Shown: one piece after another, positions 1 to 9,182 of the stretch
Numbering within the stretch: position 1 is the stretch's first letter
Layout: each line of letters starts with the position of its first letter
From: Bacteroidales bacterium UBA1237
GTDB taxonomy: Bacteria > Bacteroidota > Bacteroidia > Bacteroidales > UBA932
Assembly: GCA_002308935.1 (NCBI GenBank)
Contig: DBWN01000194.1
Coordinates: 4,189 to 24,575, forward strand
DNA: 20,387 nucleotides
Reading direction: 5' to 3'
Position numbers and translations under genes: made by a program
The notes under the pieces: model-generated
Told to the model about the DNA's origin: nothing
The model's database searches: none
Seen by the model: the letters and a program-made list of their open reading frames with translations, nothing else

Positions 1-44
1 ATAAAAAGGTACGGCGGGTTCTGCTCTTCGTGATCGTCTTGCGG

Positions 45-3000
45 CTATCCTTTCAGGCCTTTAAGGAAAGCGGACGGTGGAACATTGAACTGCTTCTGGA
101 AACATGTCGCGAAATATGATGGCGACGAGAATCCTGTCATATACGCCACTTCGCTGATCCTGTATTTGCCGGTTGACAGCAGTTCCGCACTCTTCTTAAG
201 ACGGCTCACCCTTATATATTCATTGATATTGAGTCCCGTATTCGCAGTCACCTTGCGGTAAAGCGTGGACTTGCTCGTACCCAGTTCGAAAGTCAGGGTC
301 TCTACGCCGAGGTCCGGGTCTGCCAGATGCTTCATGACGGCTTCATGAAGATTGTCCATGAACTCCTTGTCCATTCCTCCGGTCACAACACTGTTGAAAT
401 GCGACAATGGTGAAGAGGTGAACTGGCGGTTGGCGATTTCCCTGTTTTTGAAAAGGTTCGCAATGTTCGCCTGTAGAAGTCCGATAGTGAAAGGCTTCTC
501 GATATAACCGTCAGCACCCGCTTCCAGTGTCTCTATACGTGTCTCCATACCCACGGCTGCCGTAAGAAGAATAACGGGAATATGGCAGAATTCCATGCTG
601 GATTTGATTCTGTTGCACAGCGTACATCCGTCAATTCCGGGCATCATGATGTCGCTTACGACAAGATCAATACGGTTATGACCGATGATTTCAAGAGCGT
701 CTTCACCATTGGATGCGGCAAGCACATTGTACTCCTGCCCAAGTTCTCTGGAAAGATATCCCCTCATTTCCGGATCATCCTCTACAACAAGGATGGTATG
801 AAGAGCATTGTCGAATGAACGGACATTGTCTTCGAATTCTTCATTGGTCTTTGACGAAGACAGGTCCACTATTCCTTCCTGATGCACCGGAAGTTCAAGT
901 ACGAAGGAGTTGAACTCCTGGACATTACGGTCAAGGATGAGACTGCCGTTATGCAGACTTGCAAGACTTCTGGCATAAGGTAGGCCAAGACCTGTCCCCT
1001 TACCTAATCGTGCAGGACCGGCCTGATAGAATTTCTCGAAGATCCTATCAGCATCCTTGTCCTGTATCCTTTCACCGTCACTGTCCACCCTGATTCTGAC
1101 CCTGTCATTTTCAGGAACCTGTTCAAGTGAAACCCTGATGTAACCATTCCCGTATTTGAACGCATTCGAGAGCAGGTTGCCTATGATCTTTTCCACCATG
1201 TCAGAGGCGCACTCGACAGGACAAGAACCTTCAGGCAAGACGGTCTCTAGTTTGATATGCTGGGTCTCCGCCATTCGGATGAACCTTTCGCAGATCTTCC
1301 GCATCAAAGCGGACAAATCATTGGTAAGGAATGTAGGGCGTATTTGCTGCTTCTCCATCTTCCGCAGGTCAAGAAGCTGGTTCGTCAGGCTGAGAAGTCT
1401 GTCAGCATTGGCCTGCATAGTCAGAAGTTCGTCACGGTTCCTCTCGGTATAATTGCCGGTCTGGATCATTTTGTCCAACGGCATCTTGATAAGGGAGAGA
1501 GGTGTACGGATCTCATGGGTTATGTTTGTGAAGAAGTTGATCTTCGCGTCATACAGCTCTTTCTGCATCTCTGTTTCCAGCTGCTCCACCTTCCTTTCCA
1601 TCTTCAGTCTGCGCAGATGGTTTATCTGCCTGACAAGAAAATAGGTGATTGCAAGAATTGAAAGCAAGTAAAGGACGTATGCCAACGTAGAGCGATAAAA
1701 AGGTGGAATGACTTCGATTTCAAGGGTTCTGGACTGACGGGGGCCACCGAACTTTGTTATCTTCAGTTCGTATTTTCCGGGTGCCAGATCCGTATAAAAC
1801 GCCTCTCCAGAAGTAGTCCACTGGCTGAGGGTCCTTCGTCCTCCGGAGAGAACGGTCTCAAAGAGTGCGGACCTTGAACTTTGGAAATCAGGGCAGGCAT
1901 AATGTATTGTCAGAGCAGATAAATCCGAGTACTTCACACGGATTTTCTCTGTCGCTATAGTTGACCTGCCGTCCTGAGTTATTCTGAAGCTACCCGATGG
2001 CCCGTTTCCTCTGATTTCAGTAATATAAAGCGTCCCGTTGTAACGGCTGTCTTGGCTGGAAGGAGAGAATGAAATCAATCCTTTGCTGGTGCCGAAGAAA
2101 AGACGCCCGCTGGATGTGGCGCAAGCCGAACCATAAGCATACTGATTGAGAGTGTTTCCGTGGTCTTCACGGTAAATTTCCAGAATGGAGAAATCGTCCG
2201 GGTCAAGTTTAATGATTCCACTGGGAGTCGTCAACCATAGTACATGATCAAGATCCTCCTGTATACAGGACACTATCGAAGATATCAGCCCCTCTTTTCG
2301 GGACAAGTTCCTGAAGCGGAAACTGCCGTCCTGCTTTATCTCTTCCAGGGGAACATAGCAAGCCCCGCCATTCTCCGTACAGATCCAAACACGATTTCTG
2401 CTGTCTTCCCGGATGCTGGTGATGTAATCTGATGAAAGGTTGTAGTCTCCTTCATGCGGGGTAACATGAAGAAGTCTTCCTCCGCTTTCGATCCATATTC
2501 CCTCTCCATATGTCCCGATCCAGAGTGTCCCTCGCGAATCTTCCCAAATGGCGTGGACGAAAGCACTTCCGATTTCAGGCCGGGAGCGGAAACGGTCCGC
2601 CTCACGGTCATAGCTGTACAGGCCGGATGTCGTGCCGAGGAAGATTTCTCCGGTACTTGTCGCATAAACCGTGGCAGCCGACAGGTCTGAAAGATAATTC
2701 TTGGTCACCTTCTTCGTTGACGCATCCATCCGGAAAACACCATGTCCGAATGAAGCGATCCAGATGTCCTTTCCGTACATGCAAAGGCCTTGGAAATTAG
2801 AAGGGGAGCCATCCAGTGACGGAATTGCAATGTCTTCAGCAGTACCGTCCGAAAGATCCAGAAGACTGAGGCCACCATCTTCAGCGCCCACCATCAAATG
2901 GCGATCGTCTATCTGAAGAATCGGACGTATCATATCTCCCGACAGTATTCCACCGGACTTCTTGCCGTAATACCGTTTGATAAGCCCGGTAGTGTTCTTG

Positions 3001-3950
3001 TATTCACTCAGACCATTATAGAAAAGGCCTACCCAAATATTGCCCTGTTTGTCCTTGAACATGGACCAGACATCCTCTCCTGCAAGAGAGAACGGATCGG
3101 ACACATCATATGTGACATGAGAAAAACGGCCATCTTCTCCCACGACAATTATCCCCTGGTCTGTTCCAAGCCAGCTGGTGCCGTCATCAAGCGGGATGAT
3201 GCAGCGGATCTCTTTTGCATCCGTAATATAAAGCGGTGAGATGTCATAAGTAAGTATATCCGCCTGAAGCACCCTTCCCCCTGATGCGGAAAACAGTATG
3301 TGTCCTTTCCCGTCAGACAAAATTGAAAGTTTTGAAGACCGTTCTGACGTAGGTGTAACCCACAACCTTGCAAATGTATTCGTTCTGGCGTCGAAACGGT
3401 ATAAGGACCCGGCATCATCAAGGAACCATATGTTTCCATTGCCGTCCGCGGAAAGGGCAGCACTGCTGAATTGAGCCATAGGGGAGTAATCCATCAGACT
3501 CTCAACAGAAGGATCCCAACACAATATGTCCTCAGCTGCGAACCAGACTTTACCGGTACGGTCTATCGCGATATCGGCCGCTCCGATAAGCCCACCAGAA
3601 CTCCTGTATACCGTGCGGGTCTCCCCGGTCTCAAGATCGTGGAACCCGATACCTTTGGTAGTAACAAACCAAAGACGGTGCTGACGGTCCTCGGAAAGGC
3701 ACATCGCCAATCCGTTCAGGATGTCGCACGACTCATCTTCGAGGGGTTTGAAGTGCAGCCCGTCATACATGCAGATCCCGTCACGGGTGCAGAACCACAT
3801 CAACCCGTTGCTGTCCTGGTATGAAGCCCTGACAGAATTGTCCGGAAGACCATCATCAGTACTGAAATTCCTGAACGGATAGTCTCCAGCTTGAATCACC
3901 GGGGCCAAGAACAGGCATATGATAAAGGTAAGAATCGCTCTCTTTTTCAT
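45..3950 (-). CDS. Hybrid two-component system regulator (HTCS): periplasmic sensor, kinase, receiver and AraC domain in one chain
   Basis: Glycan sensor and transcription activator of the PUL, 1301 residues, a usual HTCS length. Order of parts: signal peptide (about 1-21, hydrophobic stretch ILTFIICLFLAPVIQA); two-component regulator propeller repeats to about residue 640, with recurring patterns such as GNIWVG and GTLWIG; a Y_Y_Y-type beta-sandwich at about 670-745; a membrane segment at about 754-774; a HisKA domain with the H-box THEIRTPLS (phospho-acceptor His812); an ATPase domain with N-box NLLSNAFKYG (925-934) and GKGTGLGL (983-990); a receiver with acidic pair 1058-1059, phospho-acceptor Asp1100 in SDIMMPG and Lys1152; and an AraC-type double helix-turn-helix at about 1215-1298. 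The start at 3950 is preferred over an in-frame ATG at 4013, because only the shorter form begins directly with a signal peptide and a promoter-like element lies inside the longer form. It is divergent from susC and most likely activates it. Confidence 0.96.
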   Translation of the reverse strand: MKKRAILTFIICLFLAPVIQAGDYPFRNFSTDDGLPDNSVRASYQDSNGLMWFCTRDGICMYDGLHFKPLEDESCDILNGLAMCLSEDRQHRLWFVTTKGIGFHDLETGETRTVYRSSGGLIGAADIAIDRTGKVWFAAEDILCWDPSVESLMDYSPMAQFSSAALSADGNGNIWFLDDAGSLYRFDARTNTFARLWVTPTSERSSKLSILSDGKGHILFSASGGRVLQADILTYDISPLYITDAKEIRCIIPLDDGTSWLGTDQGIIVVGEDGRFSHVTYDVSDPFSLAGEDVWSMFKDKQGNIWVGLFYNGLSEYKNTTGLIKRYYGKKSGGILSGDMIRPILQIDDRHLMVGAEDGGLSLLDLSDGTAEDIAIPSLDGSPSNFQGLCMYGKDIWIASFGHGVFRMDASTKKVTKNYLSDLSAATVYATSTGEIFLGTTSGLYSYDREADRFRSRPEIGSAFVHAIWEDSRGTLWIGTYGEGIWIESGGRLLHVTPHEGDYNLSSDYITSIREDSRNRVWICTENGGACYVPLEEIKQDGSFRFRNLSRKEGLISSIVSCIQEDLDHVLWLTTPSGIIKLDPDDFSILEIYREDHGNTLNQYAYGSACATSSGRLFFGTSKGLISFSPSSQDSRYNGTLYITEIRGNGPSGSFRITQDGRSTIATEKIRVKYSDLSALTIHYACPDFQSSRSALFETVLSGGRRTLSQWTTSGEAFYTDLAPGKYELKITKFGGPRQSRTLEIEVIPPFYRSTLAYVLYLLSILAITYFLVRQINHLRRLKMERKVEQLETEMQKELYDAKINFFTNITHEIRTPLSLIKMPLDKMIQTGNYTERNRDELLTMQANADRLLSLTNQLLDLRKMEKQQIRPTFLTNDLSALMRKICERFIRMAETQHIKLETVLPEGSCPVECASDMVEKIIGNLLSNAFKYGNGYIRVSLEQVPENDRVRIRVDSDGERIQDKDADRIFEKFYQAGPARLGKGTGLGLPYARSLASLHNGSLILDRNVQEFNSFVLELPVHQEGIVDLSSSKTNEEFEDNVRSFDNALHTILVVEDDPEMRGYLSRELGQEYNVLAASNGEDALEIIGHNRIDLVVSDIMMPGIDGCTLCNRIKSSMEFCHIPVILLTAAVGMETRIETLEAGADGYIEKPFTIGLLQANIANLFKNREIANRQFTSSPLSHFNSVVTGGMDKEFMDNLHEAVMKHLADPDLGVETLTFELGTSKSTLYRKVTANTGLNINEYIRVSRLKKSAELLSTGKYRISEVAYMTGFSSPSYFATCFQKQFNVPPSAFLKGLKG

Positions 3951-3967
3951 TTTTCGTGAATTGTGCT

Positions 3968-3975
3968 CAAAGGTA
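3968..3975 (-). promoter_or_regulatory. Candidate -7 promoter element for the HTCS gene
   Basis: Read on the minus strand these bases are TACCTTTG, an exact match to the Bacteroidetes -7 consensus TAnnTTTG. The element ends 17 bases before the ATG at 3950, giving a very short leader. No TTTG is found at the ideal -33 distance; the nearest, at 3990-3993, is several bases too close. Motif match only. Confidence 0.45.
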
Positions 3976-4011
3976 ACAACAATCGTCTTCAAATATCCTC
4001 CAATTGGTTTC

Positions 4012-4058
4012 AAAAATCAATCATAATCCCATGAACGATTTTTTGATGACTGATTTTT
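4012..4058. promoter_or_regulatory. Imperfect 13-base inverted repeat in the divergent region, candidate HTCS operator
   Basis: The left arm AAAAATCAATCAT (4012-4024) and right arm ATGACTGATTTTT (4046-4058) are reverse complements at 12 of 13 positions, with a 21-base spacer. The dyad lies between the regulator gene and susC, about 47 bases upstream of the susC -7 element, a sensible place for an AraC-family activator site. It is AT-rich, so chance similarity must be considered. No consensus binding site is known to me for this regulator. Confidence 0.5.
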
Positions 4059-4065
4059 AATCGTT
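4034..4065. repeat. Second, interleaved inverted repeat AACGATT / AATCGTT
   Basis: AACGATT at 4034-4040 and AATCGTT at 4059-4065 are perfect 7-base reverse complements separated by 18 bases. They interleave with the arms of the larger dyad at 4012-4058. They could be part of the same regulator-binding region or of an alternative fold. Short and AT-rich, hence modest confidence. Confidence 0.35.
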
Positions 4066-4104
4066 TTAGGTCCTCTCGTGAAACCCCACGCATATATAAG
4101 AAGG

Positions 4105-4112
4105 TAATTTTG
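4105..4112 (+). promoter_or_regulatory. Candidate -7 promoter element of the susC operon
   Basis: TAATTTTG matches TAnnTTTG exactly. It would place the transcription start near 4119 and give a leader of about 60 A-rich bases before the susC ATG at 4180. No convincing -33 TTTG lies upstream near 4080, which would suit an activator-dependent promoter. The leader has no Shine-Dalgarno sequence, as is common in this phylum. Confidence 0.5.
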
Positions 4113-4179
4113 CCGCCGGATACAAACCGCATCTACAGATACACAATTTCATAAAAACCAATCAAAAACCCATCTATTT

Positions 4180-7100
4180 ATGGCTAAACATTTGTTTGCA
4201 AGAGTAGCCGCTGCAATGATTTTTGTGGCGAGCTTGTTGGGAACAACGGCTTCAGCCCAGAACCGCTCTATCAGCGGTACTGTCACTGATGCAACCGGTG
4301 AACCTGTCATCGGTGCTGCCGTAACAGTCGCAGGAAACGCCTCCATAGGTGCAGTCACCGACATTGACGGTGCTTTCACGCTCCAGGTTCCCGCCGGCGC
4401 AAGTCTCAATGTAAGTTGCATCGGTTATGCTGCACAGACCATCCCTGTCGGCAACCAGACAGTATTCAACATCGTCCTCCAGGAGGACAGCGAATTCCTC
4501 GAAGAAACCGTAGTCATCGGTTACGGTGTACAGAAGAAGAGTGATCTCACCGGTTCTGTAGCATCAGTCCGTAAGGAAGATCTCCAGAACAGAAGCACTT
4601 CAGACGCAGCAGCAGCCCTTCAGGGAAAAGCTGCCGGTGTCCAGGTCATCAACACCTCAGGTGCTCCTGGTCATGGTGCTGAAATCCGCGTCCGTGGATA
4701 CTCCTCCAACTCCGGAAACCTTTCTCCTCTGTTCATCGTGGACGGTCTGAAGGTTCAAAGCATACAGTACCTCGATCCTGAAATGATCGAGTCCATCGAA
4801 ATCCTGAAGGATGCAGCTTCTGCTGCTATCTACGGAGCCGAGGCAGGTAACGGTGTCGTCCTCGTCACCACCAAGACAGGTTCAAAGGGTGAGGGAAAGA
4901 TTTTCTACAACAACCAGTTCTCTTACTCCTCCCTCTCCCGCAAGCTTGATATCATGCGCGCGAAAGACTATATTGACTTCGGCCTTGCACAGGAATACCT
5001 CACACAAAGTGCCCTTGACACTTATTATGACGGTAAAACAGATGTGGACTGGAGCAAGGAAATATTCGTGCCCACATGGAGCAACCGCCACACTGTCGGC
5101 TTCCAGGGCGGAAATGACCGCGGCGGATTCTTCGCATCCATCAACAACGTCCATGACGACGGTATCTTCCGTGGCGACAAGGACGCTTACAACCGTCTGA
5201 CCTTCCAGGTCAATGCTGATTACAAGATCAAGGACTGGCTTACAGTAGGTGTCAACAATTCCATCGAGAAGTGGAGCAGGAAGAGTGTCTCAGAGCAGAA
5301 CGACAACGGTTCAGCCCTCCTCTCTGCCATCACATCGTCTCCTCTGTTCCCGGTCCGCGGAGATGAAAGCAAATTCTCCCAAGGTATGAAAGATCACTTC
5401 GAAGCAGGTGACAAGCTTATCAAAGATCCCGAGACAGGACTTTATTGGACAGTTCCTCTTATCGGTGAAACCCAGTCCGGACACCCTTTCGTACGTAGGG
5501 ACGCCACCGAGTCCGAGAGCGGCGGAATCAACATCCGCGGTATCGCTTATGCGAACTTCACCCCTATCAAAGGCCTCACTTTCACCAGCCGTTTCGGATA
5601 CAACATCTCGAACAACACATCCCATAACTACACCGAGCCTTATTTCTCAACGGTCACGGTAAAGGCAGAGAACTACACTCTTGATGCAGCTGTCAATACC
5701 AGCTACTCCTACCAGTGGGAGAACTTCGTCAATTTCAACCGCACATTCGGAAAACATGACGTAATGGCGATGGCCGGTATGTCCTTCATTGAGAGATATT
5801 GGGACAACATGGACGCTTCATTGACCGGACCTGATATCCTCAGGGAATACAAGAAAAACTTCCAGTACATCTCTTTTCTAAAGGACAACGACTCAACGAC
5901 CAAGACCATACATAACGAGCCAGACCGCAGAGCGAGCCTCGCTTACTTCGGCCGAGTAGGATACACTTATGACAACCGCTATAGCGTACAGGCGAACTTC
6001 CGTGCTGACGCATTCGACTCCTCAAAACTTCCCGCCAATGCCCGTTGGGGATTCTTCCCTTCAGTTTCAGCCGGATGGACAATCTCAAACGAGAGTTTCG
6101 TCAAGGAGAACATAGACCGCAGTGTCCTTTCATTCCTCAAACTGCGTGCTTCTTGGGGTGTCAACGGTAACATCAACGTGCTTGACAGATTCCCGTACTC
6201 GACATCAATCATGGCGAACGCCCTTTGGTATCAGTACCATGTGAACTCTCCTGCAATGAGCACCGGTTCAATGCCTTCAGGACTCGCCAACCCTGACCTC
6301 AGATGGGAGACTTCTGAGCAGCTGGACCTCGGTCTCGACGCCAGAATGTTCAATGACAGACTCACTCTCGGTATTGATTTCTACAACAAGAACACCCGCG
6401 ACCTCCTCATCCCCGTGAACCCTTCATACACTGTCGGTTCACCGATGATGAGCGAAAAAGGCGTAAGCTCTACCACCACAATCAATGCCGGTAAAATCAA
6501 CAACAGGGGACTCGAACTTGAAGTTTCTTGGAAAGACCAGCTTGGCGACTTCGGATACTCCGTCACCGGAAACATGGCATTCCTGAAGAATAAAGTGACT
6601 TACCTTGAGCCTACCGTCGGCCGCATTTCCGGACGTACCGTCCAGGGAACATACCTCACCTCTACATTCGAGGAAGGATACCCGATCTGGTACATGCTCG
6701 GTTTCAACGCTGAAGGCATCAACGAGGAAGGTAGGGTAATCTACACCCACTATGAGTGGGACGAGAACGGTAATCCCCATGCAGCGGGAACCACCATTTC
6801 CCCTGACCAGGCTCTGGACCGCGTGATGATCGGTAAGGGTATTCCTGACATGACCTATGGTCTGACCATCAATCTCAACTGGAAGAATTTCGACCTCTCC
6901 ATCTTCGGAAACGGAGTCGCAGGTGTGGAAATCTATCCTACCGCTTTCCGTGTCGACCGTCCTTCCTGCAACACTTATTCATATTACTGGAAAAACTCCT
7001 GGAAGAAAGCCGGTGACGAGAAGACCGCCAAATTCCCTGCCGCTAAATTCTGGAGTTCAGAAGCATTCAGTTCCACCCTCACCGTATTTGACGGATCATA

Positions 7101-7332
7101 CTTCAAGATCAAGCAGATCCAGCTCGGATACACTCTCCCCAGGGATCTCCTCAAGAAGGTTTACATCAGCAACCTCAGGGCTTTCGTGATGCTTGACAAC
7201 TTCGTCACCTTCTCCAAGTACATCGGTCTTGATCCTGAAACCGCTTCAGCCGGTGGAAGCGCTCTCGGATTCGATATGGGTAACTTCCCGACCGCGAAGT
7301 CAGTCATCTTCGGAGTTAACGTCGAGTTTTAA
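4180..7332 (+). CDS. susC-like: SusC-type TonB-dependent outer-membrane glycan transporter
   Basis: Outer-membrane beta-barrel that imports oligosaccharides captured by its SusD partner, powered by TonB. Of 1050 residues, the usual size for the family, the first 26 form a signal peptide ending ASA before Gln27. Residues 31-100 are a carboxypeptidase-regulatory-like beta-sandwich (ISGTVTDATGEPVIGAAV, then GAFTLQVPAG). Residues 107-120 hold the conserved SusC segment ETVVIGYGVQKK next to the plug. The plug runs to about 235 with hallmark segments RVRGYSS, PLFIVDG and ESIEILKDAASAAIYG. The rest is the barrel, ending in a terminal phenylalanine (GVNVEF) as expected for an outer-membrane insertion signal. 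It is first in the plus-strand operon, 21 bases before susD. The cargo is inferred from the downstream enzymes to be xylan-derived; the transporter sequence does not reveal it. Confidence 0.97.
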   Translation: MAKHLFARVAAAMIFVASLLGTTASAQNRSISGTVTDATGEPVIGAAVTVAGNASIGAVTDIDGAFTLQVPAGASLNVSCIGYAAQTIPVGNQTVFNIVLQEDSEFLEETVVIGYGVQKKSDLTGSVASVRKEDLQNRSTSDAAAALQGKAAGVQVINTSGAPGHGAEIRVRGYSSNSGNLSPLFIVDGLKVQSIQYLDPEMIESIEILKDAASAAIYGAEAGNGVVLVTTKTGSKGEGKIFYNNQFSYSSLSRKLDIMRAKDYIDFGLAQEYLTQSALDTYYDGKTDVDWSKEIFVPTWSNRHTVGFQGGNDRGGFFASINNVHDDGIFRGDKDAYNRLTFQVNADYKIKDWLTVGVNNSIEKWSRKSVSEQNDNGSALLSAITSSPLFPVRGDESKFSQGMKDHFEAGDKLIKDPETGLYWTVPLIGETQSGHPFVRRDATESESGGINIRGIAYANFTPIKGLTFTSRFGYNISNNTSHNYTEPYFSTVTVKAENYTLDAAVNTSYSYQWENFVNFNRTFGKHDVMAMAGMSFIERYWDNMDASLTGPDILREYKKNFQYISFLKDNDSTTKTIHNEPDRRASLAYFGRVGYTYDNRYSVQANFRADAFDSSKLPANARWGFFPSVSAGWTISNESFVKENIDRSVLSFLKLRASWGVNGNINVLDRFPYSTSIMANALWYQYHVNSPAMSTGSMPSGLANPDLRWETSEQLDLGLDARMFNDRLTLGIDFYNKNTRDLLIPVNPSYTVGSPMMSEKGVSSTTTINAGKINNRGLELEVSWKDQLGDFGYSVTGNMAFLKNKVTYLEPTVGRISGRTVQGTYLTSTFEEGYPIWYMLGFNAEGINEEGRVIYTHYEWDENGNPHAAGTTISPDQALDRVMIGKGIPDMTYGLTINLNWKNFDLSIFGNGVAGVEIYPTAFRVDRPSCNTYSYYWKNSWKKAGDEKTAKFPAAKFWSSEAFSSTLTVFDGSYFKIKQIQLGYTLPRDLLKKVYISNLRAFVMLDNFVTFSKYIGLDPETASAGGSALGFDMGNFPTAKSVIFGVNVEF

Positions 7333-7353
7333 TCATTAATAAGCAACTGAATC

Positions 7354-9060
7354 ATGAAAAAGATATTTATCGCACTGACCCTTGCCTGCGCAGCCCTCGT
7401 TTTTTCCGGTTGCGAAGACAGACTTGACGTTCAGCAGCACGGCGTCATCTCAATGGAGGACTTCTACCAGACAGATGAGGATGCCGAAGCGGCTCTTGTC
7501 AACGTATACTATACAGCCGGTCGTTTCCTTTCGAACTCAATGTTTACGGATGCCGGTTGGAACGAATGCCCCCTGCTCAACCCCTTTGAGTATGCGTCAG
7601 ATGACATGTACTGCGCTGGTGAGAACAAGGCTGACGGAGTCTCCGGAAACCAGATCAACGCCTTCTGGCTTGATTCCAACAACGACGTCATCGCCGGATC
7701 TTGGGAGTCATACTATATGATCATCAATGCAGCCAATCTCGTGATTGACCACTTCGCAGAGGCGGCTGACACCAAAGTCAAGAAGCGCTGCGTAGCTGAA
7801 GCACGAGTCTTCAGGGCTCATGCCCACCTTCTTCTCGCTCTTGGTTGGGGAACCCCTCCAATTGTGGACCATTGCCTCACCGGTGCTGACCGCCCCGGCA
7901 ACGCTGAATCTCAGAAGGCTGTGCTTGAGTTCATCGTGAAAGACCTTGACCAGGCAGTAGGAGACCTCGATGAGCGTTCTTCAAAGACTGATATGGACGG
8001 TGCTGTCAAGATCACCAAGGGATTCGCATACGCACTTAAGGGCAAAGCCCTCATGTTCCTGGGTGACTACAACGGAGCTAAAGAAGCCCTCAAGAAAGTC
8101 ATCGATTCCGACAAATATGATCTGGTCCCCCCTGAAAAGATGTCCAGCCTTTACCACTATTCCGGAAGAGGTAACGAAGAAACCGTCTTTGAGTTCAACC
8201 TCAAATATGATGCTACCGTCACCGATTACTATTGGAGGGCACAGCCTAACTTCAAGAGCCTTTGGGGCTGGCGTGCTTCCAAGATTGCTATCCCTCACGG
8301 AGCCGGTTCAGAACTCCCCGAGAATGACGGTTGGGGTTGGTACAATCCGTCCAAGAAGTTCGTTGACGCTCTTCTCGAAAACGACGGCTACGATTCAGCA
8401 AGGCGCAAAGCCTGGATCAAGAGCTATGACGAGATTCTCTACGAGATGCCTTATGGCTCAGACAAGGATTGCCCCACTCTCGCTGACAAGAAGAAAGACC
8501 CTAAACGTGGAGTCACTGCATCTGACGGCGTATACGGAAACGTCGGTTGGTTCATGTGGAAACGTCTCTATCGCCAGGAAGACTGGTGCCAGGCCGGTGA
8601 AATCCAGTGGAACCTTGTAGTGATGCGTTACGCTGAAGTCCTTCTCATGTACGCCGAGTGCTGCGCACAGACAGGTGACAACTCAGGTCTCCAGTATCTC
8701 AACAAGATCCAGGAGAGGGCACAGGCAAAGCATAAGAGCTCAACTCTGACCCTCGCTGAGGTACAGAAGGAGAAATTCCTTGAGTGCTGGATGGAAGGCT
8801 GCCGCTTCGTTGATCTCGTCCGTTGGGGAATCGCGGACAAGGAACTCGCCAACAACGGCAAGTACCTCCCCAGCTGGTGCGACGAGATGGTGACCAAGGG
8901 TGCCGCTGAGCACAAGGGTTACATCGACGAGCATGACGCTACATGGTGCACTAGCGCTCACCCTGAGATGGGATTCAAGAAGGGCAAGAACGAACTCTTC
9001 CCGTTCCCGTTCAGAGAGCTCAACGTGAACCCGAACCTTGTCCAGAACCCTGGCTATTGA
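7354..9060 (+). CDS. susD-like: SusD-type surface glycan-binding lipoprotein
   Basis: Lid and glycan-binding partner of the SusC transporter. 568 residues. A lipoprotein signal ends in the lipobox VFSGC with Cys20 as the acylated residue. The following residues EDRLD are acidic, resembling the Bacteroidetes lipoprotein export signal and supporting a cell-surface position. The family pattern is clear: an N-terminal segment around MEDFYQTDEDAEAALVNVYY, TPR-like helices, the stretch VVMRYAEVLLMYAECCAQTG (about 423-442) typical of SusD/RagB C-terminal domains, and the ending PFPFRELNVNPNLVQNPGY. It follows susC by 21 bases and is translated from the same transcript. No SusE/F-like gene follows; the next gene is an esterase. 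Confidence 0.96.
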   Translation: MKKIFIALTLACAALVFSGCEDRLDVQQHGVISMEDFYQTDEDAEAALVNVYYTAGRFLSNSMFTDAGWNECPLLNPFEYASDDMYCAGENKADGVSGNQINAFWLDSNNDVIAGSWESYYMIINAANLVIDHFAEAADTKVKKRCVAEARVFRAHAHLLLALGWGTPPIVDHCLTGADRPGNAESQKAVLEFIVKDLDQAVGDLDERSSKTDMDGAVKITKGFAYALKGKALMFLGDYNGAKEALKKVIDSDKYDLVPPEKMSSLYHYSGRGNEETVFEFNLKYDATVTDYYWRAQPNFKSLWGWRASKIAIPHGAGSELPENDGWGWYNPSKKFVDALLENDGYDSARRKAWIKSYDEILYEMPYGSDKDCPTLADKKKDPKRGVTASDGVYGNVGWFMWKRLYRQEDWCQAGEIQWNLVVMRYAEVLLMYAECCAQTGDNSGLQYLNKIQERAQAKHKSSTLTLAEVQKEKFLECWMEGCRFVDLVRWGIADKELANNGKYLPSWCDEMVTKGAAEHKGYIDEHDATWCTSAHPEMGFKKGKNELFPFPFRELNVNPNLVQNPGY

Positions 9061-9070
9061 TTTGAAAAAC

Positions 9071-9116
9071 ACAAAGATATTATGAGATATCGTATTTGAT
9101 TATCCGATATCTTTGT
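9071..9116. repeat. AT-rich inverted repeat downstream of susD
   Basis: ACAAAGATAT (9071-9080) and ATATCTTTGT (9107-9116) are perfect 10-base reverse complements around a 26-base centre. The centre holds a smaller overlapping pair, ATATCG (9087-9092) and CGATAT (9105-9110), so two alternative stems compete. It begins 11 bases after the susD stop. It may be a 3' stability element for susCD mRNA, or a protein-binding dyad. Each arm also contains TATCTTTG, a -7 match, pointing in opposite directions. Confidence 0.5.
9108..9115 (+). promoter_or_regulatory. Candidate -7 promoter element upstream of the CE6-CE1 gene
   Basis: TATCTTTG matches TAnnTTTG. It overlaps the right arm of the inverted repeat at 9071-9116 and would start a transcript near 9122 carrying the GC-rich stem-loop in its leader. 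The nearest upstream TTTG (9095-9098) is too close for an ideal -33 element, so the call is tentative. Confidence 0.33.
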
Positions 9117-9130
9117 AAGTGAAACATTTG

Positions 9131-9161
9131 ACCCGGTTGGGGAGTGATATCCCCTCCGGGT
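9131..9161 (+). terminator. GC-rich stem-loop between susD and the esterase genes
   Basis: ACCCGG (9131-9136) pairs with CCGGGT (9156-9161) and GGGG (9139-9142) pairs with CCCC (9151-9154), separated by a small internal loop and closed by an 8-base loop. The stem is strong but no T-run follows, so a classical intrinsic terminator is doubtful. An attenuator, processing or mRNA-stability hairpin is equally possible. It ends 21 bases before the CE6-CE1 start codon. Confidence 0.5.
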
Positions 9162-9182
9162 TCCAAGACTAAATCGCACCCG

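Noticed and set aside
1..44. Possible terminator downstream of the HTCS gene
   Set aside because: A T-run ends the minus strand near positions 5-9, but I could find no convincing stem before it in the 44 bases available.
9144..9182. Upstream GTG start adding 13 residues to the CE6-CE1 protein
   Set aside because: The GTG sits in the loop region of the GC-rich stem-loop, and the added residues would precede and disturb a good signal peptide.
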